Source: Fimbriiglobus ruber
GTDB lineage: Bacteria; Planctomycetota; Planctomycetia; Gemmatales; Gemmataceae
NCBI RefSeq assembly: GCF_002197845.1
Contig: NZ_NIDE01000014.1
Coordinates: forward strand, 1,426,001 to 1,490,000
DNA: 64,000 nucleotides
Direction of reading: 5' to 3'
Part shown: positions 1 to 8,499 of the stretch, piece by piece
Numbering within the stretch: the first letter of the stretch is position 1
Layout: each line of letters starts with the position of its first letter
The notes under the pieces: generated by a model
Database searches by the model: none
What the model saw: the letters and a program-made list of their open reading frames with translations, nothing else
What the model was told of the DNA's origin: nothing
Position numbers and translations under genes: made by a program

Positions 1-3000
1 TTCCGGACGCCGAGCGGGTGAAGCTCACCGGCGGCGAGCCCCCGCCCAACCCGATGCAGCCCGCGCCCCCCGCGACCGGCCGCGTTCCCCTCCTGGGTGA
101 CACCGTTGCCGCGGTGAAGGTCGAGTGGGCTGGGATCAAGACGGACTTCCTTCCCCCGGACTTCGGCAAGCCCGAAGCTCCCAAGGGCAGCGGCGGTAAG
201 TACACCCTGACGCGGATCGACAAGACGCCCGCCCCCGTTCGCTCGGCGGACCGCGAGACGGCCGACCCCGCCCTCCCCGCGGCCCGGCTCGCGACCGCCT
301 GGGTGCTGGACGCCGAAGTGCCGGACCCGAAGGACAAGGACGGCAAAGCCAAACTCACCGTCCACGACCGCGTCGACCCGGCCAAGCTCCGCACCGTCCT
401 GACGTCCGTGGCCGACCTGTGGGTGGAAGCCTTCCTCCCCGGCGGGCCGACCGCCGACCGCGGGCTCGACAAGCCCGAGCGGACGATCACCGTCTCCCGC
501 CCGAATGGGACCGCGGTGACGATCCTGATCGGGAGCAAGGCGCGGGAAACGACCCAGACCGAACCCCCGGCCGCGCCGCCGATGTTCGGCGCCCCGCCCC
601 CGCCAGCGAAGATTACGACCCAGGTCTACCGCTACGCCAAGTTGAAGGACAACGACACGGTCTTCGAACTGCGGTCCGACAAGCTCGACGACCTGTTCAC
701 CGACCCGCAGGACTTCCGCGACGCCAGCCTCGCCCGCTTCGAGACGAGCGAAGTGACCGAACTCGTCGTCGCCGTGAAGGGCAAGCCGCCCGTCACGATC
801 ACGCGGAAGGAAGGCAACAAGACCGCCGAGAAGGACGACGAGCGGCAGGACCGCTGGTACGTCGGCGACGTGTTGGCCGAGACGGGCAAGGTCACGGAAC
901 TGCTCGACCAGCTCGCGAAGCTGGAAGCCAAGGGCCGCGACAACCTCGTGGACAACCCGGACGCGGCCAAGCTCAAGGAACTCGACATCGACCCGGCGGC
1001 CGGCACCCGCGTGACCGTCGTCGCCCGGGCGAAGGCGGCCGAGGGCGAGACGCCGCCCGCGCCCCGCGCGTACACGTTCGAGGTCGGCAAGGACGACGCG
1101 GAGAAAAAGAAGCTGAACGTCCGCGTGGCGACCGCGAAGGTCGAGACGGACAAGGACGGTAAGCCGGTCGTGAAGGACGGCAAGCCGGTCGAAGTCGCCC
1201 GGACCGAGTGGCCGCGGATCAACCTGGTGGACGACGCGGTGGCGAAGCTGATCGACCGCCCGGCCCTCGCCTACCGCGGCCGCCGGCTCTTCGACACCGC
1301 GGAAGTCAAGCTCGACGCCCTCGCGGTCAAGAAGGACGGCGCCGACCTGTTCGCGCTCGCCCAGAAGCCGAAGCCGGCCACCACCCCGGGCGCGGCCCCC
1401 GAAACCGTCTGGGGCCTGACGAAGCCGGTTCAATCCGAGGCTGATTCCGCCAAGGCGGCGCAACTCACCGGCGACCTCGCGCGGCTCGAAGTGACCGAGT
1501 ATGTGGACGATGCCCCGAAGCCGGAAGACGTGGACAAGAAGTACGGCCTGGCCAAGCCTAAGCTGGTCGTTGACCTCGGCTTCACCGGCCCCGGCGCCAA
1601 GCCGCGGAAGCTGGACGTGGGCGCCACCCGCGAGGGCAAGCCCGAAGTCTACGCCCGACTCGACGGCGGCGGCAGCGTCTTCACCGTGCAAAAGTCGGTG
1701 GTCGATTCGCTCGAACAGGGGGCGGCCGCGCTGCTGCCGCTGCAACTCTGGACGACCACGTCCGACCGCGTGACCGCGATCGACATCCACCGCGGCGAAG
1801 CGGCCAAGAACGAGGCGTATAAGGTCGGCATGGTCGGCACCCAGTGGAAGCTGTCCGGCCCGTTCGACGCGGCCGCCAGCTTCGGCGACGTGCAACCGCT
1901 GCTCGTCGCCGCGTCGAACGTGAAAGCAGAAAAATGCGACAGCCTGACGCCCGACCCGGCCAAGCACGGGCTCGACAAGCCGGCGCTTCGCGTCACCGTG
2001 TCGTACAAGGAGCCGAACCCGTCGGTCGAGGGCAAAGAGGGCAAGGAAGGCAAGCCGGTGGCCGACACGGTCGTCACGAAGACGCTCGTCGTCGGCAACC
2101 CGACGGCGCCTGGCGCGGCCACGCGCTACGCCCGGCTCGACGGCGGGCCGACGCAGGCCGTCTACGTGATTCCGGACGCGCTGGTCAAGGAAGCCGACCG
2201 GCCGGCCCTGAGCTGGCTCGACAAGTCGCTGCTCTCCGCCGACGCGACCCAGGTGGCCAAGGTGCAGATCACCGGCCCGACGCCGGACGCCAACGTCACC
2301 CTGACGAAAGACGACAAGGGCACCTGGAAGGCCGAGGGCGCGAACTTCACGGTCGACGGCCCGACGGTCAGCGCGCTGATCAACGTTGCGGCCCGCCCGC
2401 CGGTCGCCCGACTGGCGGCTTACGGCACCGCGGTGAAGTGGGCCGACTTCGGGCTGGAGAAGCCCGAGTACACCGTCGCCATCACGCTCGGCGGCGCCAA
2501 GCCGGCCACGCATACGCTCAAGCTCGGCAAGGTGGAAGGCGGCGAGCGGTTCGTCCGCGTCGACGACGGCCCGGCCGTCGGCGTCCTGCTGGGCCGGGTG
2601 GCCGAGGCGCTGGCCCGCGGCAAGCTCGACTTCGTCGACCGCACGCTGCTCACGTTCGACCCACAGGCTCTGACGGCCATCACGCGGAAGGCCGGCAAGG
2701 ACGACTTCGAGGTCTCCCAGGCCGGGTTGAACTGGGAGGTGGTCAAGCCGGCCAAGCAGAAGGCCGACCGGCAGACGATCGAGGATCTGGCCGATCAGCT
2801 CGGCCGCCTGCGGGCTGTGAAGGTGGCCGCGTTCGCCCCGGCCGACCTGGACAAGCCGTTCGGCCTGAAAGACCCGGCCGCCGTCATCACACTGGCGGTC
2901 GGCGTCGACAAGCCCGCGCCCAAGGTGCTCAAAATTGGGAACCCGGTCGACGCCGCGAAGCCGGACGGCGACCGCTACGCCGCGGCCGATGCCCCGGCCG

Positions 3001-3902
3001 GCAGCCCGGTCACGGTCGGCGTCATCGCCGGCCCGCTGGCCAAGAGGCTGCTGGCCGAGCCGCTCAAGTTCCGCGACAAGTCGCTGGGCAAGTTCGTGGA
3101 CGCGGACAAGGTGGTGATGGACCGGGGCGACCGCAAGGTGACGTTCGCCAAGGTGGACGGCACCTGGAAGCTGACCGAGCCGGTGAAGGCCGACGCCGAG
3201 CAGGCCGACCTGGACGAGTTCGTGAACGCGCTGGCCAACCTCCGGGCCGACGAGCTGGCCGCCGACAAGCCGGCCGACCTGGCCCCCTTCGGCCTCAAGA
3301 CCCCGGAGGCGACCTGGAAGCTCTTCGCGGGCGACAAGGAAGTGCTCGGCCTGCTGGTCGGGTCGAAGGAGAAGGACGGCTCCCGCGTGTACGCCAAGAC
3401 GGACAAGGGCGACCTCGTGGCGCTCCTCGACCCGACGCTGACCAACCGGGTGTTGGCCGAGTACCGCAAGCGGGCGATCTGGACCGACCTGGACGCCTCG
3501 CAGGTGGAGGCGCTGGTCATCAATAGCGGCGCATCGACGGTCGTCTTCCGCAAAGACCCGCTCGGCTGGCGCGACTCGGACAAGCCGAACGAGCCCGTCG
3601 ACCGGGCGAAGGTGGAGGAGACGCTGGCGGCGCTGGCCGGTCTGAAGGCCGAGCGGTTCGTGGCCGACAAGGACGCGAAGCTGTCGCTTTACGGGTTGGA
3701 GAAGCCCGAACGAGTGATCGTGGTCAGTCAGAAGGGCGGCATCACCAAGACGCTCCAACTCGGCGGCCCCGAGGGCACCAGCGGCGGCAAGCGCGTCTAC
3801 GCGAAGGTCGGCGACGGCAGCCGGACCGACGTGTTCCTGCTGAGCGAAGCGGACACCGCCAAGCTGACCCGCGACCGGGCGGCGTATTTGGGGAAGAAGT
3901 AG
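1..3902 (+). CDS. DUF4340-repeat protein, 3' part of gene
   Basis: The frame is open from the window edge to TAG at 3900-3902, so the gene starts upstream; the GTG at 18 is only the first in-frame start codon. The roughly 1300 visible residues are a run of similar modules: a strand-rich segment, a helix leading into a G-L-x-K-P motif (for example GLDKP, GLAKP, GLEKP), then a segment like LxVG or LKLG and a RVYAK/RYARLDG strand. This pattern matches DUF4340 repeats, found in envelope-associated proteins often linked to ABC-type gliding or polysaccharide operons; the function is not established. Lys, Asp and Pro are abundant. The last 41 codons recur, slightly diverged, at 4565-4687. A strong hairpin begins 3 nt after the stop. 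Family call is by pattern only. Confidence 0.75.
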   Translation, partial: PDAERVKLTGGEPPPNPMQPAPPATGRVPLLGDTVAAVKVEWAGIKTDFLPPDFGKPEAPKGSGGKYTLTRIDKTPAPVRSADRETADPALPAARLATAWVLDAEVPDPKDKDGKAKLTVHDRVDPAKLRTVLTSVADLWVEAFLPGGPTADRGLDKPERTITVSRPNGTAVTILIGSKARETTQTEPPAAPPMFGAPPPPAKITTQVYRYAKLKDNDTVFELRSDKLDDLFTDPQDFRDASLARFETSEVTELVVAVKGKPPVTITRKEGNKTAEKDDERQDRWYVGDVLAETGKVTELLDQLAKLEAKGRDNLVDNPDAAKLKELDIDPAAGTRVTVVARAKAAEGETPPAPRAYTFEVGKDDAEKKKLNVRVATAKVETDKDGKPVVKDGKPVEVARTEWPRINLVDDAVAKLIDRPALAYRGRRLFDTAEVKLDALAVKKDGADLFALAQKPKPATTPGAAPETVWGLTKPVQSEADSAKAAQLTGDLARLEVTEYVDDAPKPEDVDKKYGLAKPKLVVDLGFTGPGAKPRKLDVGATREGKPEVYARLDGGGSVFTVQKSVVDSLEQGAAALLPLQLWTTTSDRVTAIDIHRGEAAKNEAYKVGMVGTQWKLSGPFDAAASFGDVQPLLVAASNVKAEKCDSLTPDPAKHGLDKPALRVTVSYKEPNPSVEGKEGKEGKPVADTVVTKTLVVGNPTAPGAATRYARLDGGPTQAVYVIPDALVKEADRPALSWLDKSLLSADATQVAKVQITGPTPDANVTLTKDDKGTWKAEGANFTVDGPTVSALINVAARPPVARLAAYGTAVKWADFGLEKPEYTVAITLGGAKPATHTLKLGKVEGGERFVRVDDGPAVGVLLGRVAEALARGKLDFVDRTLLTFDPQALTAITRKAGKDDFEVSQAGLNWEVVKPAKQKADRQTIEDLADQLGRLRAVKVAAFAPADLDKPFGLKDPAAVITLAVGVDKPAPKVLKIGNPVDAAKPDGDRYAAADAPAGSPVTVGVIAGPLAKRLLAEPLKFRDKSLGKFVDADKVVMDRGDRKVTFAKVDGTWKLTEPVKADAEQADLDEFVNALANLRADELAADKPADLAPFGLKTPEATWKLFAGDKEVLGLLVGSKEKDGSRVYAKTDKGDLVALLDPTLTNRVLAEYRKRAIWTDLDASQVEALVINSGASTVVFRKDPLGWRDSDKPNEPVDRAKVEETLAALAGLKAERFVADKDAKLSLYGLEKPERVIVVSQKGGITKTLQLGGPEGTSGGKRVYAKVGDGSRTDVFLLSEADTAKLTRDRAAYLGKK

Positions 3903-3904
3903 CC

Positions 3905-3955
3905 ATTAAATAGACGCGTCGGGGCGTATCCTACGCCCCGACGCGTCTATTTAAT
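3905..3955. terminator. Perfect 24 bp hairpin after the DUF4340 gene
   Basis: The arms 3905-3928 and 3932-3955 are perfect reverse complements around a 3 nt loop, starting 3 nt after the stop codon. The stem has a GC core with AT ends but no clear T-run follows. It is probably a bidirectional transcription end or a palindromic repeat. Confidence 0.7.
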
Positions 3956-4073
3956 AGCCGGCGATCGACATCGGTCAAACCGTAGATCAATTGTGGCAGA
4001 TGAGTGATTTGGGCCGAGTAACTCCGACGATATGCTGATTTCTGAGGTATTGTCAGTCATTCTAGCGGATGGT

Positions 4074-4250
4074 TTATTTCTGAGCCACCGCCGGTTCGGC
4101 GGTCGGAAGACGCTTCGGCGTCCGCTTGTAGCGCCCCGAGGGTGCCTTCTTGTCGCGGGCGATGCGGAGCATAACCTCCACGTCGGTATCGCCGATCTCC
4201 GTATCCCGCAGGGCGGGCGGCAGGACCGGCTTCTTCTGCTCGTTCTTCAT
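4074..4250 (-). CDS. Small basic hypothetical protein, 58 aa
   Basis: A 58-codon frame starts at ATG 4250 and ends with TAA at 4076-4074. It has a strong Shine-Dalgarno AAGGAGG (4265-4259) 8 nt upstream, which is the main reason to call it. The protein is rich in Lys and Arg, begins MKNEQKKPVLPP, has a mixed middle and ends with a Pro/Ala-rich basic tail. I do not recognise the family. It lies opposite to the flanking DUF4340 gene, between the intact 3' end of that gene and a second decayed copy of it, so it may be cargo of the inserted segment. A chance frame cannot be excluded. Confidence 0.45.
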   Translation of the reverse strand: MKNEQKKPVLPPALRDTEIGDTDVEVMLRIARDKKAPSGRYKRTPKRLPTAEPAVAQK

Positions 4251-4507
4251 GGCCGGTTCCTCCTTACCCTTGGGTTTGCGGTATCACGCGATCGAAGGAA
4301 CCCACTTCCGCACAGGTCGGTTTGTCGTCGGTCCCCATTGGGTTTCTCCTCGTAAAGACCCGCCGTCATTTCCTGCCAAATCCTGATCCATTCTACACTT
4401 TAGATCGGTTTTGAACCACCGCGAGTTCGCAGGTTCGCCGGGCCGACGTCGCGGAATCACTCAAAGAAGGCACTTACGGCGTTGCAGGGACTCACAGGAC
4501 TTCCCAG

Positions 4508-4687
4508 GAATCAACAAGATTTAAGCGGCCCGAAGGCAGCAAAAAAGGAAAAGCCGGAGCCGAAAGCGGCGGCAAGCGCGTCTACACGAAGGTCGGCGAC
4601 GGCAGCCGGACCGACGTGTTCCTGCTGAGCGAAGCGGACACGGCCAAGCTGACCCGCGACCGGGCGGCGTACCTGGGGAAGAAGTAG
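4508..4687 (+). pseudogene. Decayed second copy of the DUF4340 gene 3' end
   Basis: Positions 4565-4687 match 3780-3902 with 4 differences in 123 nt, including the same TAG stop; three of the four are silent. Upstream, about 4508-4564, the match continues weakly with deletions and a 24 nt insertion: GPEGTSGGK in the intact gene corresponds to GPEG plus a Lys/Ala-rich stretch plus SGGK here. There is no start codon or N-terminal part. This is the remnant of another allele or paralogue of the upstream gene. Confidence 0.8.
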
Positions 4688-4703
4688 TAGATGTGATTAA
4701 AGT

Positions 4704-4729
4704 GCCGTCTTGTTTAGAGACAAGACGGC
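4704..4729 (+). terminator. 10 bp hairpin after the DUF4340 remnant
   Basis: GCCGTCTTGT at 4704-4713 pairs perfectly with 4720-4729 around a 6 nt loop, 17 nt after the stop of the duplicated 3' end. AT-rich DNA follows. It is a plausible former terminator of the original allele. Confidence 0.55.
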
Positions 4730-5015
4730 AAACAAATCGAAAAATAGCAATAAATGATATACTGATTTTAAATATCGGTCATGAAATAATTTTAATCCGC
4801 ATACTTATATTGTTATTGAGATAATATTTATTTGTAGTCCGTCTTATGCCAAGAAATCTTTGGTATCGTTGTATATAGTTAGTTGAATCGGATTCCGACT
4901 TGTCCGGATAACGAAAATCGGGAATCGACTGTGTAATTCCAAAATCGCTTCAAGTCGAAGTGGATTTTTGCCAATGTACTCCGATCGGGATTGTGCGATC
5001 GAACATCTCGATGAT
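4730..5015. other. AT-rich intergenic stretch
   Basis: The base composition shifts sharply to AT here and stays low to about 6100. I see no convincing frame, RNA gene or repeat in this stretch. It is the left flank of the AT-rich island that carries the next two genes. Confidence 0.5.
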
Positions 5016-5267
5016 TCAACTCCACAGATTCACAATCCAGCCGAAAATCCATTTGGCCGATCCCTTCACCATTTCCCAGAGTTTGGTTAATGGAGATTCG
5101 GCGGGTTGTTGGGAAATCTCAACTTTGTTGTTCTCGCCCTTCGACTGAACCACGTTACCGCTTTCTGTCGTGTTAGTGCTAACATCGCCGTTGACGACTT
5201 CCTTTTTCGCCTCGATCACGAGGTTATTCACATCCCGACCGTTGTTATTTATTTGAGTGAATTTCAT
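5016..5267 (-). CDS. Small protein with polar repeat-like N-terminus and hydrophobic tail, 83 aa
   Basis: An 83 aa protein of unknown family. The first two thirds are polar and Asn/Gly/Val rich (INNNGRDVNN, VNGDVS, GNVVQSKG), resembling the short beta-rich linkers that precede effector or NTPase domains in some bacterial conflict proteins. The last 20 residues are aromatic and hydrophobic (GSAKWIFGWIVNLWS) and could be an amphipathic or membrane-inserting helix. It overlaps the 3' end of the upstream reverse gene by 23 bp, so the two are likely co-expressed. The overlap includes a repeated motif, since the upstream protein ends with NDRDVNN and this one begins with NNGRDVNN. Codon use is AT-rich, unlike the neighbours. 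A membrane-active toxin or effector is possible, but that is inference. Confidence 0.6.
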   Translation of the reverse strand: MKFTQINNNGRDVNNLVIEAKKEVVNGDVSTNTTESGNVVQSKGENNKVEISQQPAESPLTKLWEMVKGSAKWIFGWIVNLWS

Positions 5268-6081
5268 TGTTTACATCTCGATCGTTACTGTTTGTTTGGC
5301 TAAATGATTGTATAGTGTTGGCAACAACAAGAGTAATATAGTTTCTAACGTGTTCTCGCTGCGATTCCTTTTTGGGCTTAGGCTGCGGCTTTTGGACAGC
5401 ACTCGAATCGGGCAAAGGCTTGGGCTCGGGCAGCTTTAAACCCACACTGTCTAGTACAGAATACTGCTTAGACAAACTCTCAAATTTCTGATTAAATGCG
5501 TTAGTGAGAACCGTTTCCACCATGCCGTTGAAAACTCCGATCTGATGATTCACAAACCCGACATGCTCAGTAATGCTCGCAAGATTAATTACGAGCGTGT
5601 CCTTAAAAAATTGTGGGTTTGTCTCGTCCAAATTTAATTCAAAGTGTATTACGCTCCCTTGGACCTTCCCAAAAGGAAGGGACAAATTAAACCTGTTCGG
5701 GCGATAATCAAACAAGTAGGGATCGCCCGAAAACGGAAGCGAGATTGGAACCAACGTAATCTGCCGATTATGCTCCCGCATGAGCCACGGATGGTTTTGA
5801 CCCATCAAGTGCCGTGGTTGCTGAGTATTGTTCACGGTTGCAGTTCGAGGATTTCCTCGCGTCATCTTGTCGGGGCAAAGGGCGATAGGTTTGAATAAAG
5901 TGTCTACCACAAGTTGTTTCAAAAACTCGTCGGTCAACTTGTCGAGCTCAGATATGCCGTCGATTCTCTTGACGATTGAATTGCGGCGCGCATCAAGCAC
6001 GTCAGAGAGCTGAACGACGTTGGGGTAGTTTTTGGAAAAGAGTGTGCCGTTGATCGCCACGCGAATTCCTCGACCCGGCAT
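5245..6081 (-). CDS. Hypothetical protein, 278 aa, AT-rich island
   Basis: The frame runs from ATG 6081, the first start after an in-frame stop. The protein is mixed alpha/beta with motifs such as FDYRPNRFNLSLPFG and HFELNLDETNPQFF. The C-terminal third contains a Pro/Lys linker (PKPLPDSS, PKPKKE). I cannot assign a family. It overlaps the 83 aa gene at its 3' end, and its last residues echo the start of that gene. The low GC of the pair compared with surrounding DNA suggests acquisition by transfer. The larger reverse frame upstream (to 6512) runs through a palindromic repeat and is rejected. Confidence 0.65.
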   Translation of the reverse strand: MPGRGIRVAINGTLFSKNYPNVVQLSDVLDARRNSIVKRIDGISELDKLTDEFLKQLVVDTLFKPIALCPDKMTRGNPRTATVNNTQQPRHLMGQNHPWLMREHNRQITLVPISLPFSGDPYLFDYRPNRFNLSLPFGKVQGSVIHFELNLDETNPQFFKDTLVINLASITEHVGFVNHQIGVFNGMVETVLTNAFNQKFESLSKQYSVLDSVGLKLPEPKPLPDSSAVQKPQPKPKKESQREHVRNYITLVVANTIQSFSQTNSNDRDVNNEIHSNK

Positions 6082-6187
6082 GTAAACAAGTCCACTAGAA
6101 CAAGCTTACCCTTATGCCGTCGCTCCGACAACTCCAAGTGAGGCCGCGCCATAAATTTTCCCGTTGTAAGCCAGCTCCAGCCGATAA

Positions 6188-6421
6188 CGCGCTCGGCATT
6201 GGTCTCCGGACCCCGCCGTTCGGCCGACCGCAGGTCTCCCGCCCCTCTCTCCGCTCGGGGACTCTGCCGGGTCGCTCCCCACCTGATCGCGCGGGCCGGA
6301 TCCCGTTCCCGAACATGTCTCGTCCGGCGGTGAGGTCGGGAGATCCGCTCGTCCGGCAGGTGGAGCCCAGGAGACCTGCGGTCGGCCGAACGGCGAGGTC
6401 CGGAGACCCACGCCGAGCACG
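6188..6421. repeat. Palindromic element, copy A (no terminal repeats)
   Basis: Arms 6201-6239 and 6370-6408 are 39 nt inverted repeats with one mismatch; similarity continues a little outward. The arms share the core GACCGCAGGTCTCC and GGTCTCCGGACCCCGCCG with copies at 23800, 35524 and 38881. The outer ATGAG-type ends seen in two of those copies are missing, so this copy appears trimmed or old. Confidence 0.75.
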
Positions 6422-6592
6422 CGGGGCTAATTATTAGCCGCATCGTTGTCCAGCGCCATCCTTGTCTCCACATGTCCGCCAGAAACGCGATTTTGAGCGC
6501 AAAAAATACCAAAAAATCCCCGCCGCGCCTGAGCAGGTTAGTCTGTACTGGAAGCGATCACATTCCGCTATTGGCGTTCCGGAGGGGCTGCG

Positions 6593-7375
6593 ATGGCCGA
6601 GGGAGAACGGGGCCGCCCGACCAAACTGACGCCGTTGATCAAGAAAGTTGTTCTGATGGCGTTGGAGGGCGGCGCGACCCGGAAGACGGCAGCCGAGATG
6701 GCCAAGGTCAGCCCGCGCACCCTCCAACTCTGGCTCCGTCTCGGCCTGTCACCGGATGCAGAAGCGGAATACCGCGAGTTCCGGACGGAAGTGCTGCGGG
6801 CCGAAGCGGAAGCGGTCCTGTCGTGTGTCGATCTCATCCGGAAGGCCGGGAAGAAGGACTGGCGGGCGGCCGCCTAGTGGCTCGAACGGCACTGCCAGGA
6901 GTACGCCAAAAACAAGACGTTCGTGCCGACCGAAGAGAAGGTATTTGAAGAGGAGGAAGAATTCGAAGAGCGGACGAATCACCCAATCCAGGCGGAACCA
7001 TTAGCGCCCCTGCCCACCGCGTCGGCCGAGTCGCCCCGAGTCCCCGTCCCGGCTACATCAGCGGCTCCAGCCACTCCTACTCATCCCATCGCGGAACCGT
7101 GTGCCTCTGCCCGCGAGACTCCGGCTCCGTCCGCCGCCAAGCCGACCCCGGGTGCTAACTCCAGCACTGCGAACAAGGGCAATCCCCGGCCGGCCGCTAT
7201 TCCCCCGCGCACCGGGCGGCCGAGCGATCACAGCGCCAAACCGAAGCGACCCTCGCCTGCCTCTGCACCCGCGAACTCGCAGTCCAAACCAAAACCCAAA
7301 TGCGGCCAAAGCCCGATAGAAGCCGGGGGCCATCGACCGGCCCGGTCCCCGCGCCGCCCGCTCTGCCGCGCGTAA
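6593..7375 (+). pseudogene. Terminase-small-subunit-like protein interrupted by in-frame TAG
   Basis: The frame starts at ATG 6593 (MAEGERGRPTKLTPLI) and reads through a helix-turn-helix typical of phage terminase small subunits and related DNA-binding proteins (GGATRKTAAEMAKVSPRTLQLW). A TAG at 6875-6877 stops it after 94 aa. The same frame then continues for 166 codons without another stop. The join DWRAAA-stop-WLERH strongly resembles the AAWWLERH motif of this family, so a TGG to TAG change is the simplest explanation. The downstream part has an acidic patch and a long Pro/Ala/Ser-rich tail. Either the gene is broken or a short 94 aa product with the DNA-binding domain is made. No other phage genes are nearby. 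Confidence 0.65.
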
Positions 7376-7527
7376 GTAAACCGGGGAGAGGAAGAGTAGT
7401 CCGTCCAAAGCTCGTGGGGGCACGTTGGAAACGCGCCCCCACAAGAGTGTCGATCTCACCTGCCGGTGCGAAAGTCGCGGTTCACGTCCACCCGACCCAA
7501 GACCGTGCCGCGCGACCCGGCCACTGC

Positions 7528-8427
7528 CTACTTCTTCCGCTTCTTCTTGGGCCGCTCTTCTTCCTCCTCTTCCTCGTCTTCTTCCTCGTCCTCCTCGTCG
7601 TCTTCCTTTTCCTTTTCCTCGTCTTCATCCTCGCCGTCGACCGAGCCTTCGACTTCCTCGAACCCGGCGATGACCCGCGGGTCGCGCAGGGCGATGATCG
7701 CGAAGATGCCGGCGAGGAGCGGGAAGATCCCCATCACCGACCCGATCAGAGCCCAGGCGTACGATTCGAGGTTCTGCATCTTGCTCGCGCCCATGCAAAC
7801 GAGCGAGCCCCAGAGCAGCAGCACGAACCCGCCGAAGATCCAGACGAGCTGTTCGGCGTACTCTTCGTCGCTCGGCGACGCGTCGGTGAAGATGAGGGGC
7901 CAGAGGCCGACGATCACCAACATCACCCCGGCGATCCCGGTCAGCGACCCCTCGCCGACGAGCAGGTTCGTCGGGAGGACGAGCAGGGCCGACGCCGGGC
8001 CGCGGGTACTCTTCTTGAACTTGTCCGCGACATCGCCGAACTTCGGCTTGTTCTTCTCCGCGAGCAGCAACTCCTCTTCCGTCTCCTTGAGGACGCCGTA
8101 CGGGTTCGCGTCTTCTTCCTCGTACACTCGCGAATTCGGGGGTGGCGGCGGGGGCGGGGGCGGTGGGGGCGCGGCCGCGGGAGCCGCGGGTTTAGCCGCC
8201 GGGCGTGCCGCGGCCGCCGGGGCCGCGGGCTTGGCCGCCGCCGGGCGCGCGGTCCCGGGCTTGGCCACCGCGGGGCGGGCGGGGAGCGGTTCGTCCTTCA
8301 AGCCGAGCGTCTCGGCGCGGGGCGTGAACGCGGCCTGGCACCCCGCGCAGCGGATTTTCTTCCCCGGCGCGGCCTGCTGCGCGAGCGAATTGCGTTTGCC
8401 ACACTCGGGGCACTCGTACTGGAACAT
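7528..8427 (-). CDS. Zinc-ribbon membrane protein with polyproline linker
   Basis: A 299 aa protein. Residues 1-36 form a zinc ribbon with two pairs of cysteines (CPEC near 6-9, CAGC near 27-30), as in planctomycete MJ0042-like proteins. An Ala/Pro-rich linker with an 11-residue proline run follows (about 45-97). Three predicted membrane helices lie at about 160-182, 193-215 and 222-248. The last 50 residues are almost all Asp/Glu, closing with a basic KKKRKK end. It is probably an inner-membrane protein with a cytosolic metal-binding head; substrate and role are unknown. The opposite-strand Ser-rich frames are its mirror image and are ignored. Confidence 0.8.
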   Translation of the reverse strand: MFQYECPECGKRNSLAQQAAPGKKIRCAGCQAAFTPRAETLGLKDEPLPARPAVAKPGTARPAAAKPAAPAAAARPAAKPAAPAAAPPPPPPPPPPPNSRVYEEEDANPYGVLKETEEELLLAEKNKPKFGDVADKFKKSTRGPASALLVLPTNLLVGEGSLTGIAGVMLVIVGLWPLIFTDASPSDEEYAEQLVWIFGGFVLLLWGSLVCMGASKMQNLESYAWALIGSVMGIFPLLAGIFAIIALRDPRVIAGFEEVEGSVDGEDEDEEKEKEDDEEDEEEDEEEEEEERPKKKRKK

Positions 8428-8499
8428 CGGCCACTCCGGCGGACGTGATCGGGCGACAATCGCGCGGACTTCCCGGCAACGCCCCGGCGCCGCGGGACG

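Noticed and set aside
1844-3526. Forward frame of 560 codons in another phase of the DUF4340 gene
   Set aside because: It is Arg/Gly-rich shadow sequence; the DUF4340 frame has repeat structure and sensible composition.
5934-6512. 192-codon reverse frame upstream of the AT-rich island
   Set aside because: It runs through the palindromic repeat and overlaps the start of the 278 aa gene; no ribosome site.
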